DNA from: Verrucomicrobiales bacterium
Lineage (GTDB): Bacteria > Verrucomicrobiota > Verrucomicrobiia > Limisphaerales > J093
Reading direction: 5' to 3'
Length of the DNA: 64,000 nucleotides
Assembly (NCBI GenBank): GCA_015075445.1
Contig: JABTUJ010000029.1
Coordinates: 1-64,000, forward strand
Shown one piece after another: positions 18,103 through 27,491 of the stretch. The stretch's first letter is position 1, and the number at the start of each line of letters is the position of its first letter. The notes under the pieces were generated by a model that was not told where the DNA came from, did no database searches, and worked only from the letters and a program-made list of their open reading frames with translations. The position numbers and the translations under genes were made by a program.

Positions 18103-19286
18103 CGTTTGCCCTCCAGTTGGCCCTTGAGCCGGTGGATGACGAGGTCACCGACCAGGTTGGAGATGAAGGTCACCGCGAAGAGCAGCGCGCCGAGGAGGAA
18201 CAACACGCGGTAGTGGTGGCCGCCGACGACAGTCTCGGCGAGTTCGGCCGCGATGGTGGCGGTGAGGGTGCGGGTGGAATCGAAGAGGTTCCCCGAGACG
18301 ATGGAGGCATTGCCGCTGGCCATGAGGACGACCATCGTCTCCCCGATGGCGCGGCCGAACCCGAGGACGGTGGCGGCGAACACCCCGGGCAGGGCGGCGG
18401 GTAGCACGATCTGCCAGGCGGCCTGCCAGCGGGTCGAGCCCAGGGCCAGCGCGGCTTCGGTGTAGCTGCGCGGGACACTCGTGAGGGCATCCTCAGCGAT
18501 GGAGAACACGACCGGGATGACAGCGAGGCCGAGGGCGAGGCCGGCCACGAAGGCGTTCAGCCGGGACGGATAGCCGAACAGCGCCTGGAAGAACGAAGCC
18601 ATCACGATGAGGGCGAAGAAGCCGAGGACCACGGAGGGGATGCCGGAGAGCAACTCGATGCCGGGCTTGAGCCATTCGCGGGCGCGGGGGGGCGCGAGCT
18701 GCGAGACGTACAGGGCGGCGGCGATGGCGAGGGGGACAGCGAAGAGCAGGGCCACGAAGGTGGTCTTGAGGCTGCCGATGAAGAGCGGGACGAGGTTGTA
18801 CTTGTGGATCTGGGAGACCGGCTGCCAGATGTAGGCCGGGCGGTCGTAGCCGGTCCACTGGTGTGGGCCGAGGAGGTAGCGCCACTCGGTGGTGTTGAGT
18901 TCGGCGTCCGGATCGTCTGGCATCTGGGCCTTGGCTTCGATGCGCAGGGCCATCAGATCCTTGAGCGTCTCTTCGTCCATCTGCTCGAACTGCTGGCGCG
19001 TCAGGCCGAGATACTGGCGGAGGCGGGCGGGGGGGACGCGGGCGAAGTCCTCGGGTGGGATGATCTCCTGGTACTCCTGGGCGAGGGAGCTGTTCGTGGC
19101 GCCGATCACCACCGGCCAGGCTTCGCGGCCGACGAACAGGAAGATGAGGAAGACGACGAGGATGGCGGTGAGCGAGATGAGCAGGATGATCTTCTCCGCC
19201 AGCCATTCGAGGGGACGGGCGCGGTGGCCGCGATGCAGGCCCATCCAGCCCACGGTACGCCGCGGAGTTGGCGGAGAGGGGGGCAT
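18099..19286 (-). CDS. pstC: Phosphate ABC transporter permease PstC
   Basis: A 395-residue permease, longer than typical PstC (about 300) because of a ~100-residue periplasmic insertion between the first and second helices (for example LGLTRQQFEQMDEETLKDLM). Downstream, the core is standard: LLSGIPSVVLGFFALIV and the EAA-type segment EAALALGSTRWQAAWQIVLP. I chose the ATG at 19286 over a TTG at 19298. The long loop also occurs in other Verrucomicrobiota/Planctomycetes-type PstC proteins. It lies 57 bp after pstS and overlaps pstA by 4 bp. Confidence 0.94.
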   Translation of the reverse strand: MPPSPPTPRRTVGWMGLHRGHRARPLEWLAEKIILLISLTAILVVFLIFLFVGREAWPVVIGATNSSLAQEYQEIIPPEDFARVPPARLRQYLGLTRQQFEQMDEETLKDLMALRIEAKAQMPDDPDAELNTTEWRYLLGPHQWTGYDRPAYIWQPVSQIHKYNLVPLFIGSLKTTFVALLFAVPLAIAAALYVSQLAPPRAREWLKPGIELLSGIPSVVLGFFALIVMASFFQALFGYPSRLNAFVAGLALGLAVIPVVFSIAEDALTSVPRSYTEAALALGSTRWQAAWQIVLPAALPGVFAATVLGFGRAIGETMVVLMASGNASIVSGNLFDSTRTLTATIAAELAETVVGGHHYRVLFLLGALLFAVTFISNLVGDLVIHRLKGQLEGKR

Positions 19287-19343
19287 GCGGCCGGGCAACG
19301 GGGCGACGGGGTGGAGGGCGTTCAGGCGGGGGACGGGCCGAGG

Positions 19344-20192
19344 TCAACGGGCACGCGCATCCGGGGGCAGGGGGTAGTAGCCCACGTCTTTGACGACCGC
19401 CTGGCCGGCGTCACTGCGAATCCACTTGAGGTAGGCGGCGAGGTCGCCCTTTTCGAGAGCCGGGTTCACGTAGATGAACAGGGAGCGGGCGATGGGGTAG
19501 GTGGCCGAGACGACGGTCTCCTCGCTCGGTTCGATGGCGGGGGAGTCGGCGTCTTTCTTGATGTGGAGGTGTTTGGCCCCGGCACCATAGGCGGCGCCGC
19601 CATAGCCGATGCCGTGGGTTTCGCGGGACACGGCCTGGAGGACTTGGGCGGTGCCCTGCAGCGTCTGGGCGTGGGCGGCGAAGTCCTTGCCCTGCAGGAC
19701 ATGTTCCTTGAAGAACTCGTAGGTGCCGGAGCTGTTCTCGCGGCTGTACAGGATGATGGGGGCGTCCGGGCCCCCCAGGTCTTTCCAGTTGCGGAGGCGG
19801 CCGGTGAAGATCTGTTCGAGTTGGGCGAGGGTGAGTTCGCGGATGGGATTGGCGGCGTTCACGTACACGGAGAGGCCGTCGAGGGCGACGCGGTATTCCT
19901 TTGGGCGCCGGCCGAAGGCCTTGATGCAGTTGGCAATCTCCTGGGGCCGGATGGGGCGCGAGGCGTTGCAGAGGTCGGTCTGCTGGTTCTGGAGGGCGGC
20001 AAAGCCGGTGCCGGTGCCGCCACCGGTGACCTGGATTTTGACGCCCGGATGCTGGCTCATGTAAACCTCGGCCCATTTCTGGGCCAGGATGACCATGGTA
20101 TCGGAACCGCGGACGGTGATGTCGGCGAGGAGGGATCCGCCGAGGAGGCACGCGGAGGCGAGGATCAGGAGACGGGCACGGAGTGTTTTCAT
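19344..20192 (-). CDS. pstS: Phosphate-binding protein PstS
   Basis: A 282-residue periplasmic substrate-binding protein of the PstS family. The signal peptide is LLILASACLLGGSLLA; the mature protein starts with ITVRGSDTMVILAQKWAEVY. Phosphate-contact loops typical of the family are visible: GGGTGTGFAALQN, ASRPIRPQE and SRENSSGTYEFFKEHVL. I chose the ATG at 20192 over a GTG at 20210 because it places the basic residues directly before the hydrophobic core. It heads the pstSCAB-phoU cluster and delivers phosphate to PstCAB. A PhoB-dependent promoter would be expected upstream, but I could not identify a clear Pho box. Confidence 0.93.
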   Translation of the reverse strand: MKTLRARLLILASACLLGGSLLADITVRGSDTMVILAQKWAEVYMSQHPGVKIQVTGGGTGTGFAALQNQQTDLCNASRPIRPQEIANCIKAFGRRPKEYRVALDGLSVYVNAANPIRELTLAQLEQIFTGRLRNWKDLGGPDAPIILYSRENSSGTYEFFKEHVLQGKDFAAHAQTLQGTAQVLQAVSRETHGIGYGGAAYGAGAKHLHIKKDADSPAIEPSEETVVSATYPIARSLFIYVNPALEKGDLAAYLKWIRSDAGQAVVKDVGYYPLPPDARAR

Positions 20193-20245
20193 GCTCGATT
20201 TCGGTTTCACACGATGGCCGGAACCATCGCGCGCAAACTCGCCCC

Positions 20246-20264
20246 CGCGGGTTACGAGCCCGCG
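20246..20264. terminator. Small GC hairpin after the EF-G paralogue
   Basis: CGCGGG and CCCGCG separated by seven bases, 38 bases past the stop of the minus-strand EF-G gene and before pstS. It is short and lacks a T tract, so it is only a candidate terminator separating the two transcripts. Confidence 0.3.
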
Positions 20265-20301
20265 TCCGGCGTGTTACAATTGTGTGTCGAGCCCGCCGGG
20301 A

Positions 20302-22395
20302 TCAGGCGTGGGCGGCCTGTTCTTCGCGGGCCTTCTTGGCCTCGGCGATGACGCGGGCCTCGAGTTCCTTGGGCATTTCCTCGTAGTGATCGAACTCCTC
20401 GGTGTGCGCGGCGCGGCCGCCGGTGAGGGAGCGGAGCACGGTGGAATACTGGTAGAGCTCCATGGCCGGGACCTGGGCCTTGATGACCTGGAAGCCGCCC
20501 TCGGAGTCCATGCCGAGGATCTTGCCGCGGCGGCTGGAGAGGTCGCCGATGACGTTGCCCATGCCGTCGTCCGGGACCTTGATTTCGACCGTGTGGATGG
20601 GTTCAAGGAGGCAGGGACGCGCGCCCTGGAAAGCTTCACGAAAGGCCTCCTTGCCGGCGATCTGGAAGGCGATGTCCTTCGAGTCGACGGGGTGCATCTT
20701 GCCGTCGTAGAAGTCGATCTTGACGTCGACGACGCGGTAGCCGGCGAGGATGCCTTCGGTGCAGGCGGCGTTGACGCCCTTCTCGACGGAGGGCACGAAG
20801 GTGCGGTCCACGTTCTGGCCGACGAGGGACTCGGTGAAATCGACGCCGGAGCCGCGCGCGAGGGGTTCGATGCGCATCCAGACCTCGGCGAACTGGCCAG
20901 CCCCGCCGGTCTGCTTCTTGTGGCGGTACTTGGATTCGCCGCGGGACTTGATGGTTTCGCGGAAACGGATTTTGGGGGCGGCGAGTTCGAAGTCGACCTT
21001 GTAGCGGGTCTTGAGGCGCTCGGAGATGACTTGGAGGTGGAGTTCGCCCTGGCCGGAGAGGACGGTCTGGTGGAGTTCGCCGTCGACCATGTAATGGAAG
21101 GTGGGGTCTTCGTTGGCGAGGGCGGCGAGGCCCTGGGCGACCTTGTCTTCCTCGCCCTTGGACTTGAGCTGGAGGGCGACGTGGAGGTTGGGGCGGGGGA
21201 AAGCCACCTTGGGCAGGCGGACGTTGCGGCCGGAGGCGCACAGGGTGTTGCCGGTGTGGGTGTCCTTGAGCTTGACGGTGACGCCAATGTCGCCGGCGGC
21301 GATGGTGTTGACGGCCTCGCGGGTCTTGCCGTTGAGGAAGGAGAGCTGGCCGATGCGCTCGGTGACGTTGCGGTCGGCGTTGAGCAGGTCCTGGCCGAAG
21401 CGGACGGTGCCCGAGTACACGCGGAAGAAGGAGACCTCGCCGATATGGGCTTCGTTGAGGGTCTTGAAGACGTAAAGGACGGTGTCGGGGTCGGCCAGGG
21501 CGACGTTGACCGGATCATCATTGCCATCGAGCCCGGTGACCTTCTGGCGGTCCACGGGGGAGGAGCCGTACTTGGCGATGAAGTCCATGAGGCGGGCCAC
21601 CCCGATATTACTTTCGGCCGCGGTACAGAAGACGGGGATGATCCCGGCCTTCTGGAAGGCGGCGTGGACACCGCTCCGGAGTTCTGCCTCGGAAAGGTTG
21701 CCCTGCTCGAAGAACTTCTCGAGGAGGGAGTCGTCCGATTCGGCGATGATCTCGACCAACTGTTCGTGGAGGGTGCGGACCTTGTCGGCCCACTCGCCGC
21801 TGGCGGGGGTTTCGCCGTAGCGACCGGTTCCGTCCTGGGTATAGGTGATGATCTCGTTGCGCATGACATCGAGCACCTTGTGGAATCCGACGCCCTGGTC
21901 GAGGGGGATGGCCATGGGGAAGACCTTGGGGCCGTAACGCTCGCGCAACAGGGCCAGGACGCGGTCGAAGTCGGCGTGTTCCTTGTCCACCATGTTGATG
22001 GCGATGACCTTGGGGAGCTCGAACTGGGTGGCGTATTTCCAGACCTGTTCAGTGCCGAGGCCGGGGCCATCCACGCCATGGACCACGACGAGGGCGAAGT
22101 CGCAAACGCGCAGGGCCCCCAGCGCCTCGCTGATGAAGTCCTGATAGCCCGGCGTGTCCAGGAGGTTGAACTTCTTGCCCAGCCATTCGGTGTGCAGCAG
22201 GGAGGCGTGGATCGAGATCTTCCGCTTGTTCTCGGCCTCGTGGTAGTCGGAGACGGTGCTGCCATGGGCGACGCTGCCGAGGCGGCCGATCACGCCGCTG
22301 CAGGCCAGGAAACACTCGCTGAGCATGGTTTTCCCGCTGGTGGCGTGGCCGACGATGGCGAAGTTCCGAATGTCCCCGGACGAATACTCTTTCAT
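20302..22395 (-). CDS. Elongation factor G-like translational GTPase
   Basis: A 697-residue translational GTPase of EF-G architecture. G1 is GHATSGKTMLSECFLA (the canonical EF-G loop is AHIDAGKTT), G3 is LLDTPGYQDF, G4 is INMVDKEHADFDRV; domain IV/V segments include GGAGQFAEVWMRIEP, VDVKIDFYDGKMHPVDS and SSRRGKILGMDSEGGFQVIK. The divergent P-loop, the gap-filled switch region and absence of a neighbouring tufA or rpsL/rpsG place it with the EF-G2/FusA2-like paralogues rather than the main fusA. Such paralogues can act in ribosome recycling or stress. It is transcribed divergently from recG. Confidence 0.9.
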   Translation of the reverse strand: MKEYSSGDIRNFAIVGHATSGKTMLSECFLACSGVIGRLGSVAHGSTVSDYHEAENKRKISIHASLLHTEWLGKKFNLLDTPGYQDFISEALGALRVCDFALVVVHGVDGPGLGTEQVWKYATQFELPKVIAINMVDKEHADFDRVLALLRERYGPKVFPMAIPLDQGVGFHKVLDVMRNEIITYTQDGTGRYGETPASGEWADKVRTLHEQLVEIIAESDDSLLEKFFEQGNLSEAELRSGVHAAFQKAGIIPVFCTAAESNIGVARLMDFIAKYGSSPVDRQKVTGLDGNDDPVNVALADPDTVLYVFKTLNEAHIGEVSFFRVYSGTVRFGQDLLNADRNVTERIGQLSFLNGKTREAVNTIAAGDIGVTVKLKDTHTGNTLCASGRNVRLPKVAFPRPNLHVALQLKSKGEEDKVAQGLAALANEDPTFHYMVDGELHQTVLSGQGELHLQVISERLKTRYKVDFELAAPKIRFRETIKSRGESKYRHKKQTGGAGQFAEVWMRIEPLARGSGVDFTESLVGQNVDRTFVPSVEKGVNAACTEGILAGYRVVDVKIDFYDGKMHPVDSKDIAFQIAGKEAFREAFQGARPCLLEPIHTVEIKVPDDGMGNVIGDLSSRRGKILGMDSEGGFQVIKAQVPAMELYQYSTVLRSLTGGRAAHTEEFDHYEEMPKELEARVIAEAKKAREEQAAHA

Positions 22396-22511
22396 GTTGC
22401 GCGTTGTCTAAGCTCTACCGTGCGTTGCGTGAACCCGTGTTGTAGGGGAAACTCCCGCCGCCGCCAACAACGTTTCTTCTTCCGCCGGGCTGTTCCCGCG
22501 CGGGCGCCGGC

Positions 22512-24599
22512 TTGGCGACCAGACCGCCTCTCCGCTATAACCCGGCCGTGTCTGCGTCACCCCAGCCGCTGCGGGATCAACCGGTGACCGCCCTGCGCGG
22601 CGTCGGGCCGGAACGGGCGGCGTTGCTGGCCCGGCTCGGCGTGCGAACCGTCGCCGACCTGGTGGCGCACCGGCCACGCCGACACGAGGATCGCCGGCAC
22701 CTCCGGTCCATCGGACAACTGGTTATTGGCGAGTCGGCTATGACGAGCGGCCGGGTGGTGGCCGCCGGGGTGAAACGGTGGCGGCACGGCACCCGGTCGG
22801 TGTTCGAGCTGGTGCTCGAGGATGGCACGGGCCGGCTGCATTGTCGGTGGTGGAACCTGCCGCAAATGGAAGGCCAGTTCGCCGTGGGAGAGGAACTGGT
22901 CGTGTACGGCAAGGTGCGCTCGCACAAACCAACGGCCATCGACCATCCCGAGACCGAAGTCGTGGACGGGGGCGAGGACCGTTCGATCCATGTCGGCCGG
23001 CTCGTGCCGGTGTATCCGCTCACCGAAGGCGTGAGCCAGCGCTGGTTGCGAGGGCTGATCTGGCGCGCGCTGGCCGCGGTCGAACCGGAGCTGACCGAGC
23101 CCTGGCCGAACCTGACGGGTCGCCTGCCGCTGTCGCATGCGCAAGCCTTGCGTTGGCTCCATTTCCCGGAGCAGGAATCCGACGCGGAGGCGGCGCGGCA
23201 GCGGCTGGCCCTCGAGGAGTTCGTCGCCCTCCAGGAAATCCTGCAACGACGCCGCCAAGCCCTCGAAACCAAGGCGCGTGCCCTGCCCTGCGGAGGGGAC
23301 AACCGGCTCATGCGACCCTTCCTGGCGCGGCTCGGGTTCAAGCTCACCGACGCGCAGACCGCGGTGCTGCGACAGATCCGCGCAGACCTTTCCGGGCCGC
23401 ACCCGATGCGCCGCCTGTTGCAGGGCGACGTGGGCTCGGGCAAGACCGTCGTGGCGGCGTGCGCGGCGCTGATGGCAGTCGAGAGCGGGTTCGCGGTGGC
23501 TTTCATGGTGCCCACCGAGGTGCTGGCGGGTCAGCAATGGGCCCGGTTGCGGGCCTGGTTCGAGCCTCTGGGCGTCAGCGTCGAGCTCCACACGGGCAGC
23601 CGCCAGATCCGCGGCAACACGGGGGAACACGCGGCCGAAGGGACGGTTGGCTGTTTCGCCGCCGGCCCGCCGGCAGCCGCTCACACCGGAGGATTGACGT
23701 CAGGTTCGGAGCGCAACCCGACCCTCTACGTGGGCACCCATGCGCTCCTGGAACCGGGCTTCGCCCCCGCCCGCCTCGGCCTGGTGATCATCGACGAGCA
23801 GCACAAGTTCGGCGTGAGCCAGCGCGAGGAACTCGTCCGCAAGGGGCGATACCCCCACGTCCTGGTCGTGACGGCGACACCGATCCCGCGCACGTTGGGC
23901 CTGACGCTCTACGGGGATCTCGATGTCTCCGTGATGGACGCGGTGCCGGCCGGTCGGGGTCGGTTGCGGACCTTTGTGCGGACCGCGGACCGCCTGCCGC
24001 AGGTGTGGGAGTATGTGCGCGCGCAGCTTCGCCTGGGCCGCCAGGCCTTCGTCGTTTATCCGCGGGTCGAGGAAGCGGAGCCGGCCAGCGGGGTGAAAGC
24101 AGTGCTGGCCGAGTTCGAGCGATTACGGTCCGTGCTGACCCCGTACGCGGTGGGGTTGCTGCATGGCCGGATGTCGGCCGAGGAGAAGGACCGGGTCATG
24201 GCGGAGTTCGCCGGCCAGCGCGTCGCGGTGCTCGTCACCACCTCCGTGGTCGAGGTGGGCGTGGACGTGCCGAACGCGAGCGTCATGGTCATCGAGAGCG
24301 CCGAGAGCTTCGGGCTCGCCCAGCTCCACCAACTGCGCGGCCGGGTGGCCCGCAGCCCGCATCCGGCCAGTTGCATCCTGATCGCGACGGCCAAGACCGC
24401 AGATGCAAAGCGCCGCCTTGCCGTGCTGGAAGGCACGGCCGACGGGTTCCAGATCGCCGAGGCGGATCTGCAACTGCGGGGTCCGGGCGAACTCCTCGGA
24501 CAAGCCCAGAGCGGGATCCCGACGTTCCGGTTTGGGGATCTCGCGCGTGACCTGGCCTTGATCCAGCAGGCCCGTGAACTGGCGCGACTCCTGGTCTGA
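22512..24599 (+). CDS. recG: ATP-dependent DNA helicase RecG
   Basis: A 695-residue RecG, which remodels stalled replication forks and Holliday junctions. An N-terminal wedge/OB domain (LRGVGPERAALLARLGVRT at the start; OB-fold TSGRVVAAGVKRW) precedes the superfamily-2 helicase core: LLQGDVGSGKTVVA (motif I), IIDEQHKFGVSQRE (motif II), VTATPIPRTL (motif III), TTSVVEVGVDVPNASVMVIE and QLHQLRGRVARS (motifs V-VI). The segment between LHTGSRQIR and YVGTHALLEP is about 20 residues longer than usual and Gly/Ala-rich. A GTG at 22548 is an alternative start. Confidence 0.95.
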   Translation: MATRPPLRYNPAVSASPQPLRDQPVTALRGVGPERAALLARLGVRTVADLVAHRPRRHEDRRHLRSIGQLVIGESAMTSGRVVAAGVKRWRHGTRSVFELVLEDGTGRLHCRWWNLPQMEGQFAVGEELVVYGKVRSHKPTAIDHPETEVVDGGEDRSIHVGRLVPVYPLTEGVSQRWLRGLIWRALAAVEPELTEPWPNLTGRLPLSHAQALRWLHFPEQESDAEAARQRLALEEFVALQEILQRRRQALETKARALPCGGDNRLMRPFLARLGFKLTDAQTAVLRQIRADLSGPHPMRRLLQGDVGSGKTVVAACAALMAVESGFAVAFMVPTEVLAGQQWARLRAWFEPLGVSVELHTGSRQIRGNTGEHAAEGTVGCFAAGPPAAAHTGGLTSGSERNPTLYVGTHALLEPGFAPARLGLVIIDEQHKFGVSQREELVRKGRYPHVLVVTATPIPRTLGLTLYGDLDVSVMDAVPAGRGRLRTFVRTADRLPQVWEYVRAQLRLGRQAFVVYPRVEEAEPASGVKAVLAEFERLRSVLTPYAVGLLHGRMSAEEKDRVMAEFAGQRVAVLVTTSVVEVGVDVPNASVMVIESAESFGLAQLHQLRGRVARSPHPASCILIATAKTADAKRRLAVLEGTADGFQIAEADLQLRGPGELLGQAQSGIPTFRFGDLARDLALIQQARELARLLV

Positions 24600-24654
24600 C
24601 CCGGCCGCCCCGATGACGGTCTCCTCCCCTGCCCCGCCGCCGCCAACGCCAAGG

Positions 24655-25557
24655 TCACCGTGAAGCCGCCCGTTCGGAGGCCGCCTCGGGCGGGGCGTTG
24701 AAGAAGTAGACCGGCTGCCGCTTGCCCTCACTGAGCGTGTAATAGCCCTGGCTGTCAGGCGCCCAGGCGATGGCCTCGCCGTTGGGTTCCGCGGGCGGAC
24801 CCATGACTGCGGCGGGCAGCGGCCCCTTCGCGAGGGCGGCCGCCATCGGTTCCCCGGCCGCGCGAGTCCACATGACGGCCGCGTCTTCGCGGCGGAGCAG
24901 AAGGCGGCGGCCGTCGGGCGAGATGTCGCCCGCAGAGACCTGGGCGAACGGGACCTCGCTGAGAAAGCTCAACAAGACGACGCCGGGACACGTCCAGGCA
25001 TCGGCGGGTGCTCGGTACACCCGGGCGCGCTTCTTCTGCTTGGTGACAATGTAGAGATCGCTGGTCCAGGGATCGCACAGGAGAGCCTCCGCGTCGTGCG
25101 GTCCATCCGGGTACCGCAGGGCGAGGGTCTCGACGTCCGTGAGAGTCGCGGGCTGCTTGGGTGACGTGCCCGGGCGAGGGGTGGGTTCGGGCACACGGTA
25201 AACCCGGATGGTCGCGCGCTCCTCCGCGTTGTCCCCGATGTCGCCCACGTAGAGAAAGTCGGTGCCGGCAGGGCCTCCTGGACCCCGGGCGATATCCTCG
25301 ACGTCCTCGACGGGAAGCGGCAACCGGAAGACCGCAGCGAGCTGGCCGTTCGTGCGGACCGCGAACAGCCTCTGGTCCTTCCCGTCGTTATGGACCCAGA
25401 GGACACCGGGATGCTGCCGGCTCGCGGCCAGACCGGAGATCTCCTTGAGCTGGCCGCCGCTGAGCTGGCCCAACGCGAGCCCGTCCTGCGCCTGGGTGCG
25501 GGGACCCAGCGCGAGCCAGCCGGCGGTGAATACCACGAGTGTCGTGCCGCTAAACAT
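24655..25557 (-). CDS. Secreted beta-propeller-like protein of unknown function
   Basis: A 300-residue protein with a signal peptide ending near RTQAQ and a body of regularly spaced beta-rich segments: GLAASRQHPGVLWVHNDG, VEDVEDIARGPG, FLYVGDIGDNAEERATIRVY and DAEALLCDPWTSDLYIVTKQ. The pattern (HND, ED(I/L)A, YVGDIGDN) belongs to a widespread family of secreted six-bladed-propeller-like proteins with no assigned function, sometimes likened to SdiA-regulated or esterase-like phytase domains. Candidate metal-binding acidic residues are conserved in the blades. It is convergent with recG and stands alone. Confidence 0.75.
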   Translation of the reverse strand: MFSGTTLVVFTAGWLALGPRTQAQDGLALGQLSGGQLKEISGLAASRQHPGVLWVHNDGKDQRLFAVRTNGQLAAVFRLPLPVEDVEDIARGPGGPAGTDFLYVGDIGDNAEERATIRVYRVPEPTPRPGTSPKQPATLTDVETLALRYPDGPHDAEALLCDPWTSDLYIVTKQKKRARVYRAPADAWTCPGVVLLSFLSEVPFAQVSAGDISPDGRRLLLRREDAAVMWTRAAGEPMAAALAKGPLPAAVMGPPAEPNGEAIAWAPDSQGYYTLSEGKRQPVYFFNAPPEAASERAASR

Positions 25558-25783
25558 GGGGCATGAACCTGCCGGTCAGGAACGCATCGCGCAAGCCCGT
25601 CCGCGGCCCGGAGGCTTCCCCGCGGGGATTCGCGGGCCACGGAACAACCCACCGGGGACCCTGGCACGACTGACGGTCCGTTGCGCGCCCCGCAAGCGGC
25701 GACGGGCGGCGACCACGCCAACGCTGAACCTGACCTCGCTCCCGGGGGGGGCACCGGCGGTGGCGGCAGGAGACGCCACGGAG

Positions 25784-27193
25784 CTATCGCAACGAGGCCT
25801 TGAACCAGGCGGCGCCCGCAGGACGTTCCTCCACGTGGACTACCGGCGTGCCGGTGCAAGGCCGATCCTCCCACCCCGGCAGAGCAACCCACGCGCGCCC
25901 GCCGTCGGTGGACCGCCACAACGTCACCCGTGTCGCGCCCGTGGTGGGACACCGCAACGCGATGGCACCAGTCGTCGGCTCCCGCGTGATTTCGAGCAGC
26001 GGTGTGGGCGGCGGCAGCGCCGGTTGGACCACCAGAAACACCTCGGTTTCCGCGGTGTAAAGGCTGCTGGAGCCATCGTGGGCACGCAGCGCCACCGCTG
26101 CGCCGGTCACGGCGTCGAAGGTGGTTTCGCTCCAGAAGACGCTGCCGGAGAGCCGGAACGTCACCCCGGGATGGCCGCTTTCCAGCCGCCCTTTCCAGTT
26201 CACCTCAACCCGGGCCTCGGTCACTGGATCCACATCAATCGTCTGGCCTGCCTCCAGCCTGAGCAGGCCAGCCACCGGCAGACACAGACCGGAGAGATGG
26301 TCCACCCCAGTGACGAGGGTGGCCTTGTTGATCGTGTCCGGTCCGACGCCGCCACCTCCCAGCGTCACCGTCTGGTCAAAGACGCACCACGGTCCGGACC
26401 GCTCCACAATCTCCACCTCGGCCGACAGGGGCAGGGAGTAGCGGCCGCTGCCCCACACGGTGACCGCTTGCGTTCCCTCGTACCGCAGTCGCTGCCCACG
26501 AGCGACCCAGGCGGGCAATGTTTCGCCGGCCCAGGGCAGCGCAAGCTGGCGGGTGCCCGCGAAGAACATCTGGGTGGCCAGCGTGTTGTCGCCGCTCTGG
26601 ACGGTGCTGGCCCGGTAAACCAGATAACCGGTGCTCAGGTCGTAGGACAGGGCGTGCCGCGCCTTTTCCGTCTCGCGCTGGATACGCAGAACCGAATGGG
26701 TGGTGGTGCCGATCCGTTGCGGCATCCGAAGGATGGTCAGGCCGGATTCGCTGACGTCGCGTACCTTGGCCAGGACTTGGGGATGAACCCACCAGTCGCC
26801 GCCCCCCGCGTGACAGACCAGTCCCGCCTGGCCTCCGGCCACCGGCACCAGTGGCCCTGTGTAGAGGTGGAACTGCCAGGCGGTCACGTTCAGCCCCGCC
26901 ACCTGCGGGGTCAGCCCCACGACGTCCACCTGGGTGTAGCCGTGTCCGGACGCACTGGGCGTGACCAGGCCGTTCTCATCCGGCCAGATCGTCAGGAACG
27001 ACGGCGGCACACTCGCCACCGAGCTGGAGTAGCTCAAGCGCAGTCCCGCACGGATCGAGTCCGGTGCCGGCACGGTCTTGAGCTCCGGCAGAACTTCGCT
27101 CAGGTCCTGGGGATGGGAAGCGGGGGCCACCACGGCGAGGGTGAGGATTGCCACGACGCGCCAACCACTGCGGACAAGCGTGCAGGTATTCAT
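25784..27193 (-). CDS. Secreted protein of unknown function
   Basis: A 469-residue exported protein I do not recognise. Starting at the ATG at 27193 gives a signal peptide (SGWRVVAILTLAVVAPASHP); the longer open frame upstream (to 27298) adds an Arg-rich segment with no signal. The mature protein is rich in beta-prone stretches, for example AGLRLSYSSSVASV, WQFHLYTGPLVPVAGG and SYDLSTGYLVYRASTVQSG, and carries a C-terminal module (LEITREPTTGAIALRC...TLWRSTDGGRAWVALPG) like an immunoglobulin or BNR-type repeat common at the ends of secreted proteins in this phylum. It lies upstream of the accessory island. Confidence 0.7.
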   Translation of the reverse strand: MNTCTLVRSGWRVVAILTLAVVAPASHPQDLSEVLPELKTVPAPDSIRAGLRLSYSSSVASVPPSFLTIWPDENGLVTPSASGHGYTQVDVVGLTPQVAGLNVTAWQFHLYTGPLVPVAGGQAGLVCHAGGGDWWVHPQVLAKVRDVSESGLTILRMPQRIGTTTHSVLRIQRETEKARHALSYDLSTGYLVYRASTVQSGDNTLATQMFFAGTRQLALPWAGETLPAWVARGQRLRYEGTQAVTVWGSGRYSLPLSAEVEIVERSGPWCVFDQTVTLGGGGVGPDTINKATLVTGVDHLSGLCLPVAGLLRLEAGQTIDVDPVTEARVEVNWKGRLESGHPGVTFRLSGSVFWSETTFDAVTGAAVALRAHDGSSSLYTAETEVFLVVQPALPPPTPLLEITREPTTGAIALRCPTTGATRVTLWRSTDGGRAWVALPGWEDRPCTGTPVVHVEERPAGAAWFKASLR

Positions 27194-27294
27194 GGGCTTG
27201 GACTGCTCCTCGTGAGCGCGCTGAAGTCTGGGTGCGTCCGGGCTGCGACCCGGACCGAGCATGGCGGGAACATGGCGCCACCGGAATCGTTTGC

Positions 27295-27483
27295 TCAAGC
27301 CAATTCTCGCGGGGTGAAAACCGGCGACCGGGGTGGAGAACCTGCGCCCGCCTTCCGTTCTCGGGTTCTTCGTTGCCTCGCGTGGTTGACAAAGTACCCC
27401 CGGGCGGCCGCCCCGGCGTCCGCGCGCCCGTGCAGTCCGGGCCGCTCGACAAGCTGGTTTTCGGTGTAGGCGTAGGGAATCAC
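27295..27483 (-). pseudogene. 5' remnant of type I restriction gene hsdR
   Basis: The first 15 codons read MIPYAYTENQLVERP, the characteristic N-terminus of HsdR, the motor/nuclease subunit of type I restriction enzymes, where (N/A)YTEDQLVEQP is nearly invariant. After this the similarity stops and the frame runs to a stop at 27295 in Arg/Gly-rich sequence, so the remaining ~1,000 residues have been deleted. It follows 8 bases after a winged-helix gene fragment, in the order often seen in hsd loci with an accessory Fic or winged-helix gene before hsdR. Identification rests on a short motif. Confidence 0.5.
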
Positions 27484-27491
27484 TTGAGAAC

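Noticed and set aside
20089..22587. Long plus-strand open frame over pstS/EF-G
   Set aside because: Antisense shadow of the EF-G gene; composition is repetitive Gly/Glu/Leu with no domain motif.
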